Both the position numbers and the translations under genes were made by a program. Shown here piece after piece: positions 9,169 to 18,005 of a DNA stretch of 64,000 nucleotides (the first letter of the stretch is position 1; each line of letters opens with the position of its first letter). Source of the stretch: Methanolinea mesophila (GTDB lineage: Archaea; Halobacteriota; Methanomicrobia; Methanomicrobiales; Methanospirillaceae); contig NZ_JAGGKR010000001.1 of assembly GCF_017873855.1 (NCBI RefSeq), positions 2,175,529-2,239,528 on the forward strand, in the 5' to 3' direction. The notes beneath the pieces are model-generated. The model was not told the DNA's origin and did no database searches. It worked only from the letters and a program-made list of their open reading frames with translations.

Positions 9169-11440
9169 TATTTCGTCTCGCGCTCTCCAGGATGATGCGC
9201 TGCTCGGTCCGGGCCACGGTCTCCCTGATCTTCGGGACGGCATCGATGTTCGCGGAAACGCTGGTGATCCCGTGCTCCACCAGCCATTCCACCATGGGGG
9301 GCTCGGACCCTGCCTGGCCGCAGATGGAGATCTCGACCCCGTACTCCCTGCAGACCTGTATTGCGTCGTGGATGAGGGAGAGCACCGCCGGGTGCTTGGG
9401 GTTGTACATCCCTGCAACGTTCTCGTTGTTCCTGTCTATGGCAAGGGTGTACTGGATCAGGTCGTTCGTCCCGAACGAGGCGAACTTGATCCCTGCCTGG
9501 ACAAAATCCTCGATCATGACGGCGCTCGCCGGTATCTCGATCATGACGCCCAGGGTGGCGGCATCCACGTCCACACCCCACTCGCCCATCATGTCCCGTG
9601 CCCGGATGAACTCGTCGGGATGGGAGACCATGGGGAACATCACCCCGAGGTTGTCGTACCCCTGCTCCCACAGTCTCTTGAATGCCTCGACCTGAAGCCT
9701 GAACTGGTCCGGGCTTTGCAGGTCGCGGCGGATTCCCCGCCATCCGAGCATGGGGTTGTGCTCGATCGGCTCATCCTCACCGCCGGCCATGTTCCGGAAC
9801 TCGTCGGTAGGGGCGTCGAGCGTGCGCACCCAGACCGGCTTTCCATAGAACGCATCGAGCACGGTCTTGATACCGAGGTACAGCTCCTGGACGAAGTCTT
9901 CTTCCTTGTTGTTGGCGATGAACCAGCCCGGGGTGCGGTTCAGGCCGAGGATGAGATGCTCTATCCGGAGCAGCCCGACCCCGTCCGCCCCCGTCGCCGC
10001 GGCCCGTGCGGCCGCTTCAGGCATGGACACGTTCACTTTCACGCTGGTGGCGGTGATAATCTTCGGCGCCGCAACCGCGACCTGCGCGGGGGCAGCCTGG
10101 GCCGTTTTCTGTTCCATGGCTCCCTCGTAGATCAGCCCCTTCTCACCGTCCACGGTGATCACCTGTCCGGGTTTGAGGATCGCGGTGGCTTTCTTGGTGC
10201 CGACTACCGCAGGAGTCCCGAGTTCCCGGCTCACGATCGCCGCATGGCAGGTCATGCCTCCTTCATCCGTGACGATCGCCGCGACTTTTCGCATTGCCGG
10301 CACCATGTCGGGATTGGTCATCCTGGTGACCAGGATGTCGCCGTCCCTGATCTTTCCGGAATCCTTGACATCGCTCACGATCACCACCTTGCCGCTCGCA
10401 ATCCCCGGCGACGCTCCCTGACCCTGGAGGAGGATCCTGCCGGTCGAACCTTCGTGCCCTGCGCCCGCCGCGGACTCGCCCGATTTGATCGTGGTGATGG
10501 GCCTCGACTGGAGGATATAGATCTCTGTGCCCACGATGCCCCACTCCACGTCCTGGGGCACCCCGTAGTGGTCTTCGGCGATCTTTCCGAACGTGGCGAG
10601 GCGGGTGACCTCGTCGTCGGAGAGGAGGACCTTCTCCTGCTTCGCTTTCGGTACGGGGATGGTCTTTGTCCCCTTTTCACCGTCGGAGACGATCATGGTC
10701 GTCTTATGGGCAACGAGACGGTCGATGACCTTCTCGGTCCGCTGGTCGCAGACGTACTTGTCGGGCGAGACCGATCCCGATACCACCGCTTCGCCGAGGC
10801 CCCAGGACCCCTCGATGATGGTGAGCGGTTCGCCGGTCACCGGGTGGGAGGTGAACATCACCCCGGCTTTCTCGGAACGGACCAGCTGCTGGACCACCAC
10901 CGCGATATTCACGCTCCGGTGGTCGAACCCCTGCCGTGCGCGATAGTATATCGCCCGCCCGCCATACAGGGAGGCCCAGCACTTCTGCACCGCATCGAGA
11001 AGGTCACTGCCCCCCCTGATGTTCAGGAAGGTGTCCTGCTGTCCGGCGAAACTGGCGTCGGGGAGGTCCTCGGCGGTGGCGCTGGACCGTACCGCGACCA
11101 CCATGCCCGAGGGGTCCATTCTTTTATAGGCATCCAGGATCTCCTTCTGGATGTCTTTCGGCATCTTCGCCTTCATGACCGCGGATTTTGCCTTCTCTGC
11201 CGATTTTTCCAGTGCTTCGGCATCTTCGACGTCAAGGGTGTCCATCCCGGAGAACAGCGTGTCTTCGAGCCCGGTTTTTTGCAAAAATTTCCGGAACGCG
11301 TGGCTGGTCACCACGAACGCCCTCGGGACGGGAAGTCCGATGGCGAACATTTCCCCAAGAGATGCTCCTTTCCCCCCTACCGAAGCGATATCTTCTTTTC
11401 GTATCTCCTCAAGCCACAGGATATCCGGCATTTGTGTCAT
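9158..11440 (-). CDS. ppsA: Phosphoenolpyruvate synthase
   Basis: PpsA converts pyruvate and ATP to PEP, AMP and phosphate, the entry to gluconeogenesis in methanogens that fix carbon as pyruvate. The 760-residue protein has the N-terminal ATP-binding domain (VGGKGASLGEM at about 21-31; AVRSSATAEDLPDASFAGQQ at about 116-135), the phosphohistidine swivel segment GGMTCHAAIVSRELGTP (H399), and a C-terminal PEP-binding barrel ending in SICGQAGSEPPM. The ATG at 11440 (MTQMPDILWLEE) is chosen; 46 upstream codons are not family-like. It heads a six-gene minus-strand operon and is divergent from serA. Confidence 0.95.
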   Translation of the reverse strand: MTQMPDILWLEEIRKEDIASVGGKGASLGEMFAIGLPVPRAFVVTSHAFRKFLQKTGLEDTLFSGMDTLDVEDAEALEKSAEKAKSAVMKAKMPKDIQKEILDAYKRMDPSGMVVAVRSSATAEDLPDASFAGQQDTFLNIRGGSDLLDAVQKCWASLYGGRAIYYRARQGFDHRSVNIAVVVQQLVRSEKAGVMFTSHPVTGEPLTIIEGSWGLGEAVVSGSVSPDKYVCDQRTEKVIDRLVAHKTTMIVSDGEKGTKTIPVPKAKQEKVLLSDDEVTRLATFGKIAEDHYGVPQDVEWGIVGTEIYILQSRPITTIKSGESAAGAGHEGSTGRILLQGQGASPGIASGKVVIVSDVKDSGKIRDGDILVTRMTNPDMVPAMRKVAAIVTDEGGMTCHAAIVSRELGTPAVVGTKKATAILKPGQVITVDGEKGLIYEGAMEQKTAQAAPAQVAVAAPKIITATSVKVNVSMPEAAARAAATGADGVGLLRIEHLILGLNRTPGWFIANNKEEDFVQELYLGIKTVLDAFYGKPVWVRTLDAPTDEFRNMAGGEDEPIEHNPMLGWRGIRRDLQSPDQFRLQVEAFKRLWEQGYDNLGVMFPMVSHPDEFIRARDMMGEWGVDVDAATLGVMIEIPASAVMIEDFVQAGIKFASFGTNDLIQYTLAIDRNNENVAGMYNPKHPAVLSLIHDAIQVCREYGVEISICGQAGSEPPMVEWLVEHGITSVSANIDAVPKIRETVARTEQRIILESARRNNAV

Positions 11441-11592
11441 GCACGCACCACTATAATCTCCGCGTGATCTGGTTAATAAATTATCATCGCCCGCCCGATC
11501 GGAAACCGTTATCTGGTTATTCTTCCGTGGAAAGGATCGGGGGGAGAACAACCATGAAATGGTAGCAAGCCGATACATGGTAGGGTTTTATT

Positions 11593-13179
11593 GTGAAGTC
11601 TAAGATACTGGTCAGCGACCCGCTGGCCGAGGAAGGACTGGAGATCCTCCGGCAGGAGTTCGATGTCGACGTGAAGACCGACCTCACGGAAGATCAGCTC
11701 GCGGCGATCATCGGGGAGTACGACGCCCTCCTGGTCAGGAGCGGCACCGAGGTCACCGCCCGGATAATCGCGGCCGGGAAGAGACTGCGGTTTATCGGGA
11801 GAGCCGGGGCCGGGGTGGACAATATCGATATGGACGCCGCCACCCGGGCGGGGATCATCGTGGCGAATGCGCCGGAGGGGAACACGCTCGCGGCGACCGA
11901 GCACACCATGGCCATGATGCTCTCCCTGGCGCGCAACATTCCCCAGGCGAATGCCTCTTTGAAGAAGAAGGAATGGAAGCGGTCGAAGTTCATGGGGGTC
12001 GAGCTGAACGAGAAGACCCTGGGGATTATCGGGCTCGGCCGGATCGGGCGCGAGGTCTCGAAGAGGGCGCTCGCACTCGGGATGCACGTGGTGGGGTACG
12101 ACCCCTTCATCACCAGGGAAAAGGCCGCCCAGATCGGGGTGGAAGCGATGTCGCTCGACGAGGTGATCCGGGTATCGGACGTGATCACCGTGCACACCCC
12201 CCTGATCAAGGAGACCCGGCACGTAATAAACGCAAAGAGCATCGCCACCATGAAGGACGGTGTGCGGATCATCAACTGCGCCCGCGGGGGCATCATCGAC
12301 GAGAAAGCACTCTATGATGCGGTGAAATCGGGCAAGGTCGCCGGGGCGGCCCTCGACGTGTTCGAGGAAGAACCTCCGCTGGAATCTCCCCTGCTCGAAC
12401 TCGACAACGTCGTCGTGACCCCGCACCTCGGGGCGAGCACCGTGGAGGCCCAGCAGAACGTTGCGGTATCCATCGCCAGGCAATGCGGCTCGGTACTGAA
12501 GGGAGGGACGGCGAAGTATATCGTCAACGCACCGATGGTCCCGCCCGAGCAACAGGACACCATCGAGTCGTTCGCCTACATCGCGGAGAAGATGGGCCGG
12601 TTCCTCACCCAGCTGGTCGAAGGGCGGATGGAGAAGGTTGAGATGATCTACTCGGGCGAGCTCGGGAAGGCAGGACAGAACACCCGGTTCATCACCCGCA
12701 TGGCCTTAAAAGGCCTGCTCGACCCCATCCTCCAGGTGCCGGTCAATATCGTAAACGCCGAGTTCGTGGCGAAAGAACGCGGGATCGCCCTTTCGGAGAC
12801 GAATAACGACGAGTCCCAGGGCTTCAAGAGCCTGGTGACCATCAGGGTAAAGACCGACAAGACGACCGAGACCATGAGCGGGACGGTCTTCATGAAGGGA
12901 CGCAGCCGGATCGTTGCTATCGGCGGCTACACGATGGACATGATCCCCGAAGGGTTTGTCGTCGTTTCCCGCCACCTGGACAAGCCGGGGGTCATCGGAA
13001 GGGCCTCGACCATCCTCGGGAAAGGCGATGTCAATATCGCGGGAATGCAGGTAGGGAGAATCAACCCCGGAGAGGAGGCGATAATGGTCCTGAACGTGGA
13101 CAGCGAGGTCTCCGAGGAGATGATGGACCAGATCCGCTCGATGCCCGGTATTTTTACCGCCAAGTTCGTACGGCTGTGA
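11593..13179 (+). CDS. serA: D-3-phosphoglycerate dehydrogenase
   Basis: SerA oxidises 3-phosphoglycerate with NAD+ as the first step of serine synthesis. The 528-residue product is the long form. The substrate domain opens with KILVSDPLAEEGLEIL, the NAD-binding Rossmann motif is LGIIGLGRIGREVSKRA, and catalytic-site segments include RGGIIDEKAL and PHLGASTVEAQ. An intervening domain follows, then a C-terminal ACT domain (FVVVSRHLDKPGVIGRASTI), which commonly gives serine feedback control. The start is GTG at 11593. A hairpin-plus-T terminator lies about 48 bases past the stop. Confidence 0.96.
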   Translation: MKSKILVSDPLAEEGLEILRQEFDVDVKTDLTEDQLAAIIGEYDALLVRSGTEVTARIIAAGKRLRFIGRAGAGVDNIDMDAATRAGIIVANAPEGNTLAATEHTMAMMLSLARNIPQANASLKKKEWKRSKFMGVELNEKTLGIIGLGRIGREVSKRALALGMHVVGYDPFITREKAAQIGVEAMSLDEVIRVSDVITVHTPLIKETRHVINAKSIATMKDGVRIINCARGGIIDEKALYDAVKSGKVAGAALDVFEEEPPLESPLLELDNVVVTPHLGASTVEAQQNVAVSIARQCGSVLKGGTAKYIVNAPMVPPEQQDTIESFAYIAEKMGRFLTQLVEGRMEKVEMIYSGELGKAGQNTRFITRMALKGLLDPILQVPVNIVNAEFVAKERGIALSETNNDESQGFKSLVTIRVKTDKTTETMSGTVFMKGRSRIVAIGGYTMDMIPEGFVVVSRHLDKPGVIGRASTILGKGDVNIAGMQVGRINPGEEAIMVLNVDSEVSEEMMDQIRSMPGIFTAKFVRL

Positions 13180-13226
13180 TTATTCAGCCGGGATTCTTCA
13201 AATATTGGGCAGGATGGACATAATTG

Positions 13227-13246
13227 AATCCATCTTTGGATTTTTT
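13227..13246 (+). terminator. Hairpin and T-tract terminator after serA
   Basis: AATCCA (13227-13232) pairs with TGGATT (13237-13242) around a TCTT loop and runs directly into a T tract. This has the shape of an intrinsic terminator and lies at the border where base composition becomes AT-rich. Confidence 0.6.
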
Positions 13247-13282
13247 ATAAAATTGTATTTTTTGAAAATGTATTTTTTTTGA

Positions 13283-13293
13283 AAATATATAAA
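13283..13293 (+). promoter_or_regulatory. TATA box of the AT-rich membrane-protein gene
   Basis: AAATATATAAA, preceded by GA-rich bases, is a strong archaeal TATA box 40 bases before the chosen ATG at 13333. The predicted leader is about 15-20 bases and contains a G6 ribosome binding site. Two near-identical AT-rich copies (TATTTTTT..GAAAAT) overlap the box between about 13256 and 13287. Confidence 0.6.
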
Positions 13294-13332
13294 GCGGCAT
13301 ACACGACAATTGAACATAGTATAGGGGGGCCC

Positions 13333-14916
13333 ATGAACGCTTCAGCGATACAAGAGAGATTGCCATTCTTAAAAAATTTCACCAGATTGATTTTTATTTT
13401 TTTTATCGTTTATGGCTTTATTACTAAATTTTTCATCTCTCTCTATCTGAGCCTGGATAGCGATTCTGTTGGAATGGGTCTTATGTCGATGGAAATCGGG
13501 AAACATTACAACTTTTTGTTGTCCGGGTACCACCTGCTCTCCACCGACAGCCTCGTCTTAACCGAGTTGATCCCATTTCAACTGGTTCCTCAAATCCTTA
13601 CAAATTATAATCCTGTCGCACTAAAACTGGTTGTTTTTTTTATTTTCATCCTGGCAGTGTTCCTTCTTTCTTATCTTGTCTATCTTGTTACCAAAGATAC
13701 AACGGCCACCCTTTTATTCGGAGCATTAGCGGCAAATATTCCTCCTGAAGGATACTTTTGGTATACATATCCGACTACCCATAACGCGACTATTGTGTTT
13801 GGAGCGCTAATCCTCATCCTCCTGTGTGTGATGAATACTCGAATGAGAACTCATAAGAAGGGCGAAGGTGCGCATAGGGAAATGAACAGTTCGAATCTGA
13901 ATATTTCCTGGTCGCATTTCATTGCATTACTGGTACTGGTCTTTTTATCCGTTTTTTCCGATTCGATTATATTGGTCTGGATCCTTATACCGTGTATTAT
14001 AGCCCATATCCTTGTATACCCGGCAAAAGGATATGCGGGGAATTTTATTATCCTTCTAATGGGGGTCGTGGCGGTTATCGCCTATGTAATCAAGACGTTT
14101 TTTATACCCGGTTGGATCAAGGGAAATTTTGGAATACATAGCATTTCAGATATTTTCCTGGTGAATATTCCCCTCTACCTGAAAGCTCAGGCAATGTTAC
14201 TGAACACCGGGTTATACCATTTGATGGGCGGGAGGGAAATAAACATTGTCGATATTCTCTCAATCCTCCTGTTTGCGGTGTTAATCCTGTATACTCTCCT
14301 GAATATGGTGAAGGATTTCAAAAAAGGTTCCACAGGAAAGAGGTTTTTTTATACAATATTTGTCACATCGATTGTCCTGATTGTGGTATCTTTCCTCATC
14401 TCGACATATGTATACGATATAACGGGAGCACGATATCTGACGTTTGGAACACTGGCCATCCTCATACTTGTGGCTGCCTCCTCTTCGGAAGGAGGAAAAT
14501 CGTTTACAGTGATTGTTGTGGCCTTTCTGATTCTTTCGGGCATTTCCAGTTTCGCATATGTATCCAACCTGGATCCCAACCCAAACGAGAGAGAATATGA
14601 CCTTATCTCATTCCTGGAGGATCAAAACCTGATGTATGGGTATGGCACATACTGGGACTCAAATATTATCACATACCTTTCAAAAGAGAAAGTGACGATA
14701 CGGCCGACGTATTTTTTACCTGACAGCATTCGCCCGTTCCTGCTGAACGCCTGTGACAGGTGGTGGGAGTACCGACCAGAAAGTGCTTTTTTACTGGTTG
14801 ATACAACCAGAAACGATGAGTATCAGGCAGAGTTGCCTTCACTGAGAGAAAAATGGAATCTTTCAAAAGTGTTCCATTATAGAGATTACGATATTTATCC
14901 CATTACATTAAAATAG
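13333..14916 (+). CDS. Polytopic membrane protein, GT-C glycosyltransferase-like, function unknown
   Basis: The 527-residue product has about ten to eleven membrane helices and a soluble C-terminal domain of about 100 residues. An early extracytoplasmic loop has acidic residues (LSLDSDSVGMG), and the overall plan (acidic first loop, many helices, C-terminal soluble domain) resembles GT-C lipid-sugar-dependent glycosyltransferases; no catalytic motif can be assigned, so this is only a resemblance. The ATG at 13333 follows AGGGGGGCCC, a clear ribosome binding site; an in-frame start 18 codons earlier lies on the TATA box. Base and codon use is strikingly AT-rich (many ATT, TTT, ATA codons) compared with GC-rich neighbours, suggesting transfer. 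It stands alone between serA and tRNA-Val. Confidence 0.75.
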   Translation: MNASAIQERLPFLKNFTRLIFIFFIVYGFITKFFISLYLSLDSDSVGMGLMSMEIGKHYNFLLSGYHLLSTDSLVLTELIPFQLVPQILTNYNPVALKLVVFFIFILAVFLLSYLVYLVTKDTTATLLFGALAANIPPEGYFWYTYPTTHNATIVFGALILILLCVMNTRMRTHKKGEGAHREMNSSNLNISWSHFIALLVLVFLSVFSDSIILVWILIPCIIAHILVYPAKGYAGNFIILLMGVVAVIAYVIKTFFIPGWIKGNFGIHSISDIFLVNIPLYLKAQAMLLNTGLYHLMGGREINIVDILSILLFAVLILYTLLNMVKDFKKGSTGKRFFYTIFVTSIVLIVVSFLISTYVYDITGARYLTFGTLAILILVAASSSEGGKSFTVIVVAFLILSGISSFAYVSNLDPNPNEREYDLISFLEDQNLMYGYGTYWDSNIITYLSKEKVTIRPTYFLPDSIRPFLLNACDRWWEYRPESAFLLVDTTRNDEYQAELPSLREKWNLSKVFHYRDYDIYPITLK

Positions 14917-15232
14917 CGATAGTCCGGGGATGACGACACCTTCCCAGGAGGAAAAAGATTCATGGCATGGTACGGTCTTCCGCTCTGGTGCCGATTCATT
15001 CGGCCAGCGAGATTGAATTCCTCCATTTACCGCGAGTGCCTTGAGAAGATTTTGTGCCTTTTTCAGTTGAGCAGGATTCCCGGTATTTTGAAGTAAATGT
15101 TTCCCTTAGCCGGCTTAAAATGTATGATAGATTGAAATCAAAAAAATCGGTCCATATTGCCCCAGACACAAGAAAAGAAAATAATTTAATAGTACCGAGA
15201 CCCACGTTAGAGAGCATCTTGCTGATTGATGC
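14917..15232. other. AT-rich intergenic segment before tRNA-Val
   Basis: No convincing gene is seen. Short frames on both strands either run into the tRNA or have no ribosome binding site. The right end carries a TATA-like box, TTTAATA at about 15185-15191, about 45 bases before the tRNA, suitable for a tRNA promoter with a short 5' leader. Confidence 0.45.
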
Positions 15233-15306
15233 GGGCTCGTGGTCTAGCTGGCTATGACGTCGCCTTGACATGGCGGAGGTCAGGAGTTCGAATCTCCTCG
15301 AGCCCA
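15233..15306 (+). tRNA. tRNA-Val (anticodon GAC)
   Basis: The 74 bases fold as a full cloverleaf. The acceptor stem GGGCTCG pairs perfectly with CGAGCCC, the anticodon loop is TTGACAT with anticodon GAC, and the T arm is AGGAG-TTCGAAT-CTCCT. The discriminator is A at 15306; CCA is not encoded. No intron is seen. The AT-rich segment lies on its 5' side, not on the 3' side where tRNA-targeting elements usually insert. Confidence 0.95.
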
Positions 15307-15507
15307 TTCTTTTCGAACGTCTTCTTATGAGATCTTTTTTTCCCGACGCGCCGCCACTTTGTGTGATTATGTCATCCCCGGGATTCGGAACAAAATGGAG
15401 ATCGAAGACTATTTTAGTACATTTTCGGGTCTGCGGGTATCGCGATCTTCGCGTAACGCGATATGGTCCCTGCGATCATTACCCCGGGTGAAAAAAACGG
15501 GTAACGG

Positions 15508-15717
15508 TTATCGTCGCAGTATCCCGGCCAACACCGTGATCACCGCGATTATCAGGAACGCGACCCCTGCGTACCAAAGATTGAAGGTCAGGAAGAAGAC
15601 GATGATAGCGATGATCGCGGCAGGAAGCAGCATCCAGATCACCCGGAGAATCAGGAGGATGATCAGAATGCCGATGATTACCAGCGCCAGGAATCCCACG
15701 GTTGCTGCGATGTCCAT
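15508..15717 (-). CDS. Small membrane protein, two predicted helices
   Basis: The 69-residue product is nearly all hydrophobic: MDIAATVGFLALVIIGILII continues into two or three transmembrane stretches, ending in AGILRR. The ATG at 15717 has GAGGTA about six bases upstream, which favours it over the longer open frame that starts inside the upstream gene's promoter. It is divergent from the UPF0216 gene. No family is recognised; similar small hydrophobic proteins occur widely in methanogens. Confidence 0.6.
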   Translation of the reverse strand: MDIAATVGFLALVIIGILIILLILRVIWMLLPAAIIAIIVFFLTFNLWYAGVAFLIIAVITVLAGILRR

Positions 15718-15842
15718 GATACCTCTTCGTTCAGGAGGTAAGGAATGAATAAATACCTTTCGAGTTTGGCATAGAGTGGACCACTCATGAGTTGCCGGAT
15801 AGGCTGGTCTCAAATATTTCCCGGACAGAATATGCCTGAAAC

Positions 15843-16274
15843 ATGAATGACCGGCCATCGATAAGTGACGAGCGGGTGATGATGCGATGGATGCAGTTCG
15901 AGCTCGGGAAAGTCAACCGGGGCATCGTCACCGAAAGAAAGAGACTCTCCGACCTTCTTGCCGAGGACCGCCCGGTGTCAAGTACAAAAGAAGGGAAAGA
16001 ATACCGGTTTGACAAAGAAGATCTCGCCCGTTTTGCAGAGGGGCTTTCCGAAGATCTCCGGAGGAGGCTGAAACTCCCGGTACTCTTTTACTGCACCGCG
16101 GATGTCCCGGACAGCTGCATGCTCGCCGATGAAGGAGCGGCGGAGGCGCTCCGGGCAAAAAACGAGATAAGCCCGCTCCGTAGCTTCGAGCAGGGACGGC
16201 TCTGGATATCCAGGCCTATCGCATTCGCCATACTCCGGAAATACCCTACCCTTTTCCAGATGGTCCTGAGATAG
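15843..16274 (+). CDS. UPF0216 (DUF61) family protein
   Basis: The 143-residue protein matches the archaeal UPF0216/DUF61 pattern: MMRWMQFELGKVNRGIV near the N-terminus, LPVLFYCTADVPDSCMLADE in the middle, and a C-terminal segment ending in SRPIAFAILRKYPTLFQMV. It looks soluble. The function of the family is not known. It is followed on the same strand, after 109 bases, by the Gly/Ser-rich TPR protein. Confidence 0.8.
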   Translation: MNDRPSISDERVMMRWMQFELGKVNRGIVTERKRLSDLLAEDRPVSSTKEGKEYRFDKEDLARFAEGLSEDLRRRLKLPVLFYCTADVPDSCMLADEGAAEALRAKNEISPLRSFEQGRLWISRPIAFAILRKYPTLFQMVLR

Positions 16275-16383
16275 GGTTTTCTCTTCCGCGTTCCGTGGGA
16301 GATGCCGGGTCACGGAGTGCGCGGGGTCGCGGTCGGTTCATGTACCCGAATACCTTATTTTGACCTGTTGTGCACACTATATC

Positions 16384-17352
16384 ATGCGCCGAATTGCCGT
16401 CGTCACCCTGGTTATTATCGGAATCGCCGTTCTTTTCTCTGTAGCGCCGGTTATCGCTTCGGACTGCGGGTGCGGAGGTCTCCCCGACAACAGCCCCCCC
16501 GACGGGTGGGATACTCCGGGGAGTTTCTCCGGGGGAGGGGGTTCCGATACGGGCGGAGGCAGTTCTGATTCCGGGTCCGATACCGGCGGTACCGGCGACG
16601 CGACCGGCGGGGATCAGGCGGGGGGTGATTCCGGCGGATCGGACGGAGGTACATCCGGCGGCGCCACCTCAGACGGCGGGTCGGACAGTTATTCCTCATC
16701 CGGAGGAGATTCCGGATCGTATTCCGGGGGTACGACATCCGTGCCGGGGGCCGGATCCGCGGAGGACGCGGCGCTCCTGGTGAGCAGGGCCAGGACCTCT
16801 CTCCAGCAGGGCAGTTACGACGAATCGCTCAAGGCGTTCAACATGGCAATCGCCGCGGACCCGGGCCTTATGGCAGCCTGGATGGGAAAAGCCGAGGCTG
16901 AGGAGCTGCTCGGGAACTACGCCGACGCCGTGAGGTCGTATACCCGGGCGGCCAGGCTCGACCCCGGCGATGCGGACCCGTGGGTGGGGATAGGAACTGC
17001 GTACCTTGCAGCAGGAGACTACCAAAACGCCATCGTCTCGTTTGACAGGGCGCTGGTGATCCACCCGGGTCTCGCGGAGGCATCGGAGGGCCTGGCCCTG
17101 GCGGACCAGCTGAACGTAACCGTAGGGGCCAGCACCGTCGTAATGGATGACGTCACTCCGGCTCCCGGTGACGACGGCCAAATCCAGGCCGACCCGACCG
17201 GGACATCGGCCCCGGCGGATACCCCGGGGGAGATCGAAGCACCCGGGGAACCTCTTTCGGTCTCCGTCCCGGGGAGCGCTCCGTCATTGCTGCCCATGCT
17301 CGCGGCGATCATGGCGTTTGCCGTGATCATGTACCGGAAGCGGGCGTCCTGA
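16384..17352 (+). CDS. Exported TPR protein with Gly/Ser-rich linker and C-terminal anchor
   Basis: The 322-residue product begins with a signal peptide (MRRIAVVTLVIIGIAVLFSV), then DCGCGG, and about 80 residues made almost only of Gly, Ser, Asp and Thr (about residues 45-122). At least three TPR units follow (for example YDESLKAFNMAIAADPGLMAAWMGKAEAEEL), then an Ala/Pro/Thr-rich stretch and a C-terminal membrane helix ending in YRKRAS. It therefore sits outside the cell, anchored at its C-terminus. TPRs suggest protein binding; no enzyme motif is seen. The ATG at 16384 gives the best signal peptide. The THEP1 NTPase gene starts two bases after its stop. Confidence 0.75.
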   Translation: MRRIAVVTLVIIGIAVLFSVAPVIASDCGCGGLPDNSPPDGWDTPGSFSGGGGSDTGGGSSDSGSDTGGTGDATGGDQAGGDSGGSDGGTSGGATSDGGSDSYSSSGGDSGSYSGGTTSVPGAGSAEDAALLVSRARTSLQQGSYDESLKAFNMAIAADPGLMAAWMGKAEAEELLGNYADAVRSYTRAARLDPGDADPWVGIGTAYLAAGDYQNAIVSFDRALVIHPGLAEASEGLALADQLNVTVGASTVVMDDVTPAPGDDGQIQADPTGTSAPADTPGEIEAPGEPLSVSVPGSAPSLLPMLAAIMAFAVIMYRKRAS

Positions 17353-17354
17353 CC

Positions 17355-17927
17355 GTGAACCCGGATATTCCCTCCCCCGGAAACCTCCTCGTCACCGGGC
17401 CTCCGGGAGTGGGAAAGACCACCCTCATCATCTCTCTCCTCCCGTACCTCGAATTATACCGCCCCGTGGGATTTTATACCCGTGAGATCAGGGAAGGGAG
17501 CGTACGGACCGGTTTCGAACTGGTGTCCCTGTCGGGTGGGACGATGCTGCTCGCCCACACCTCGATCCGAAGCCGGGACCGGGTCGGAAGATACGGGGTG
17601 GATGTCGTCGGTTTCCGCGGGTATATCGAAGGTCTCAGGGAATCACTGCCCGGTCACGGTATGGTCGTCATAGACGAGATCGGAAAGATGGAGGTGCTCT
17701 CCCGGGAGTTCCGGGAGATGCTGCTCGATGTCCTGGACCGCCCGACACCGCTGTTGGCCACGATCGCGAGGAAAGGAGACCATTTCATTGAGCGGATAAA
17801 AGAAAGGCCGGATGTGTGCATAATCGGGATAACCCGGGAAAACCGGGGTGAACTTACCGGAACCCTGCTTCCGGTCATCCGGGCGATGATGGTGCAGGCA
17901 GGAACCGGTTTTCCGGAAAAATCATGA
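17355..17927 (+). CDS. Nucleoside-triphosphatase, THEP1 family
   Basis: The 190-residue protein has a P-loop GPPGVGKTT at about 15-23 and a Walker B VVIDEIGKMEVLS near 100, with GFYTREIREG between them. This is the COG1618/THEP1 pattern (human NTPCR, Aquifex and Thermotoga THEP1), small NTPases that hydrolyse ATP, GTP and other NTPs; their physiological task is uncertain. The start is GTG at 17355, two bases after the TPR gene, so the two are probably co-transcribed. Confidence 0.88.
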   Translation: MNPDIPSPGNLLVTGPPGVGKTTLIISLLPYLELYRPVGFYTREIREGSVRTGFELVSLSGGTMLLAHTSIRSRDRVGRYGVDVVGFRGYIEGLRESLPGHGMVVIDEIGKMEVLSREFREMLLDVLDRPTPLLATIARKGDHFIERIKERPDVCIIGITRENRGELTGTLLPVIRAMMVQAGTGFPEKS

Positions 17928-18005
17928 CAGACTTCTAAAAAACCTTTATTTTCCGGATCGTTCTCTAAAAACCATATCCCGGATTCATTCTGAATCGTAT
18001 GCCGG

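Noticed and set aside
8987-11467. Very long plus-strand frame opposite ppsA
   Set aside because: It is antisense to an intact phosphoenolpyruvate synthase and its translation has no recognisable domain.
13180-15306. Integrated element with tRNA-Val as its attachment site
   Set aside because: No integrase, no second copy of the tRNA 3' end, and the AT-rich part lies on the 5' side of the tRNA.
14996-15307. Minus-strand frame across the tRNA-Val gene
   Set aside because: It starts within the reverse complement of a clear tRNA, has no ribosome binding site, and the peptide from the tRNA part is a known kind of false prediction.
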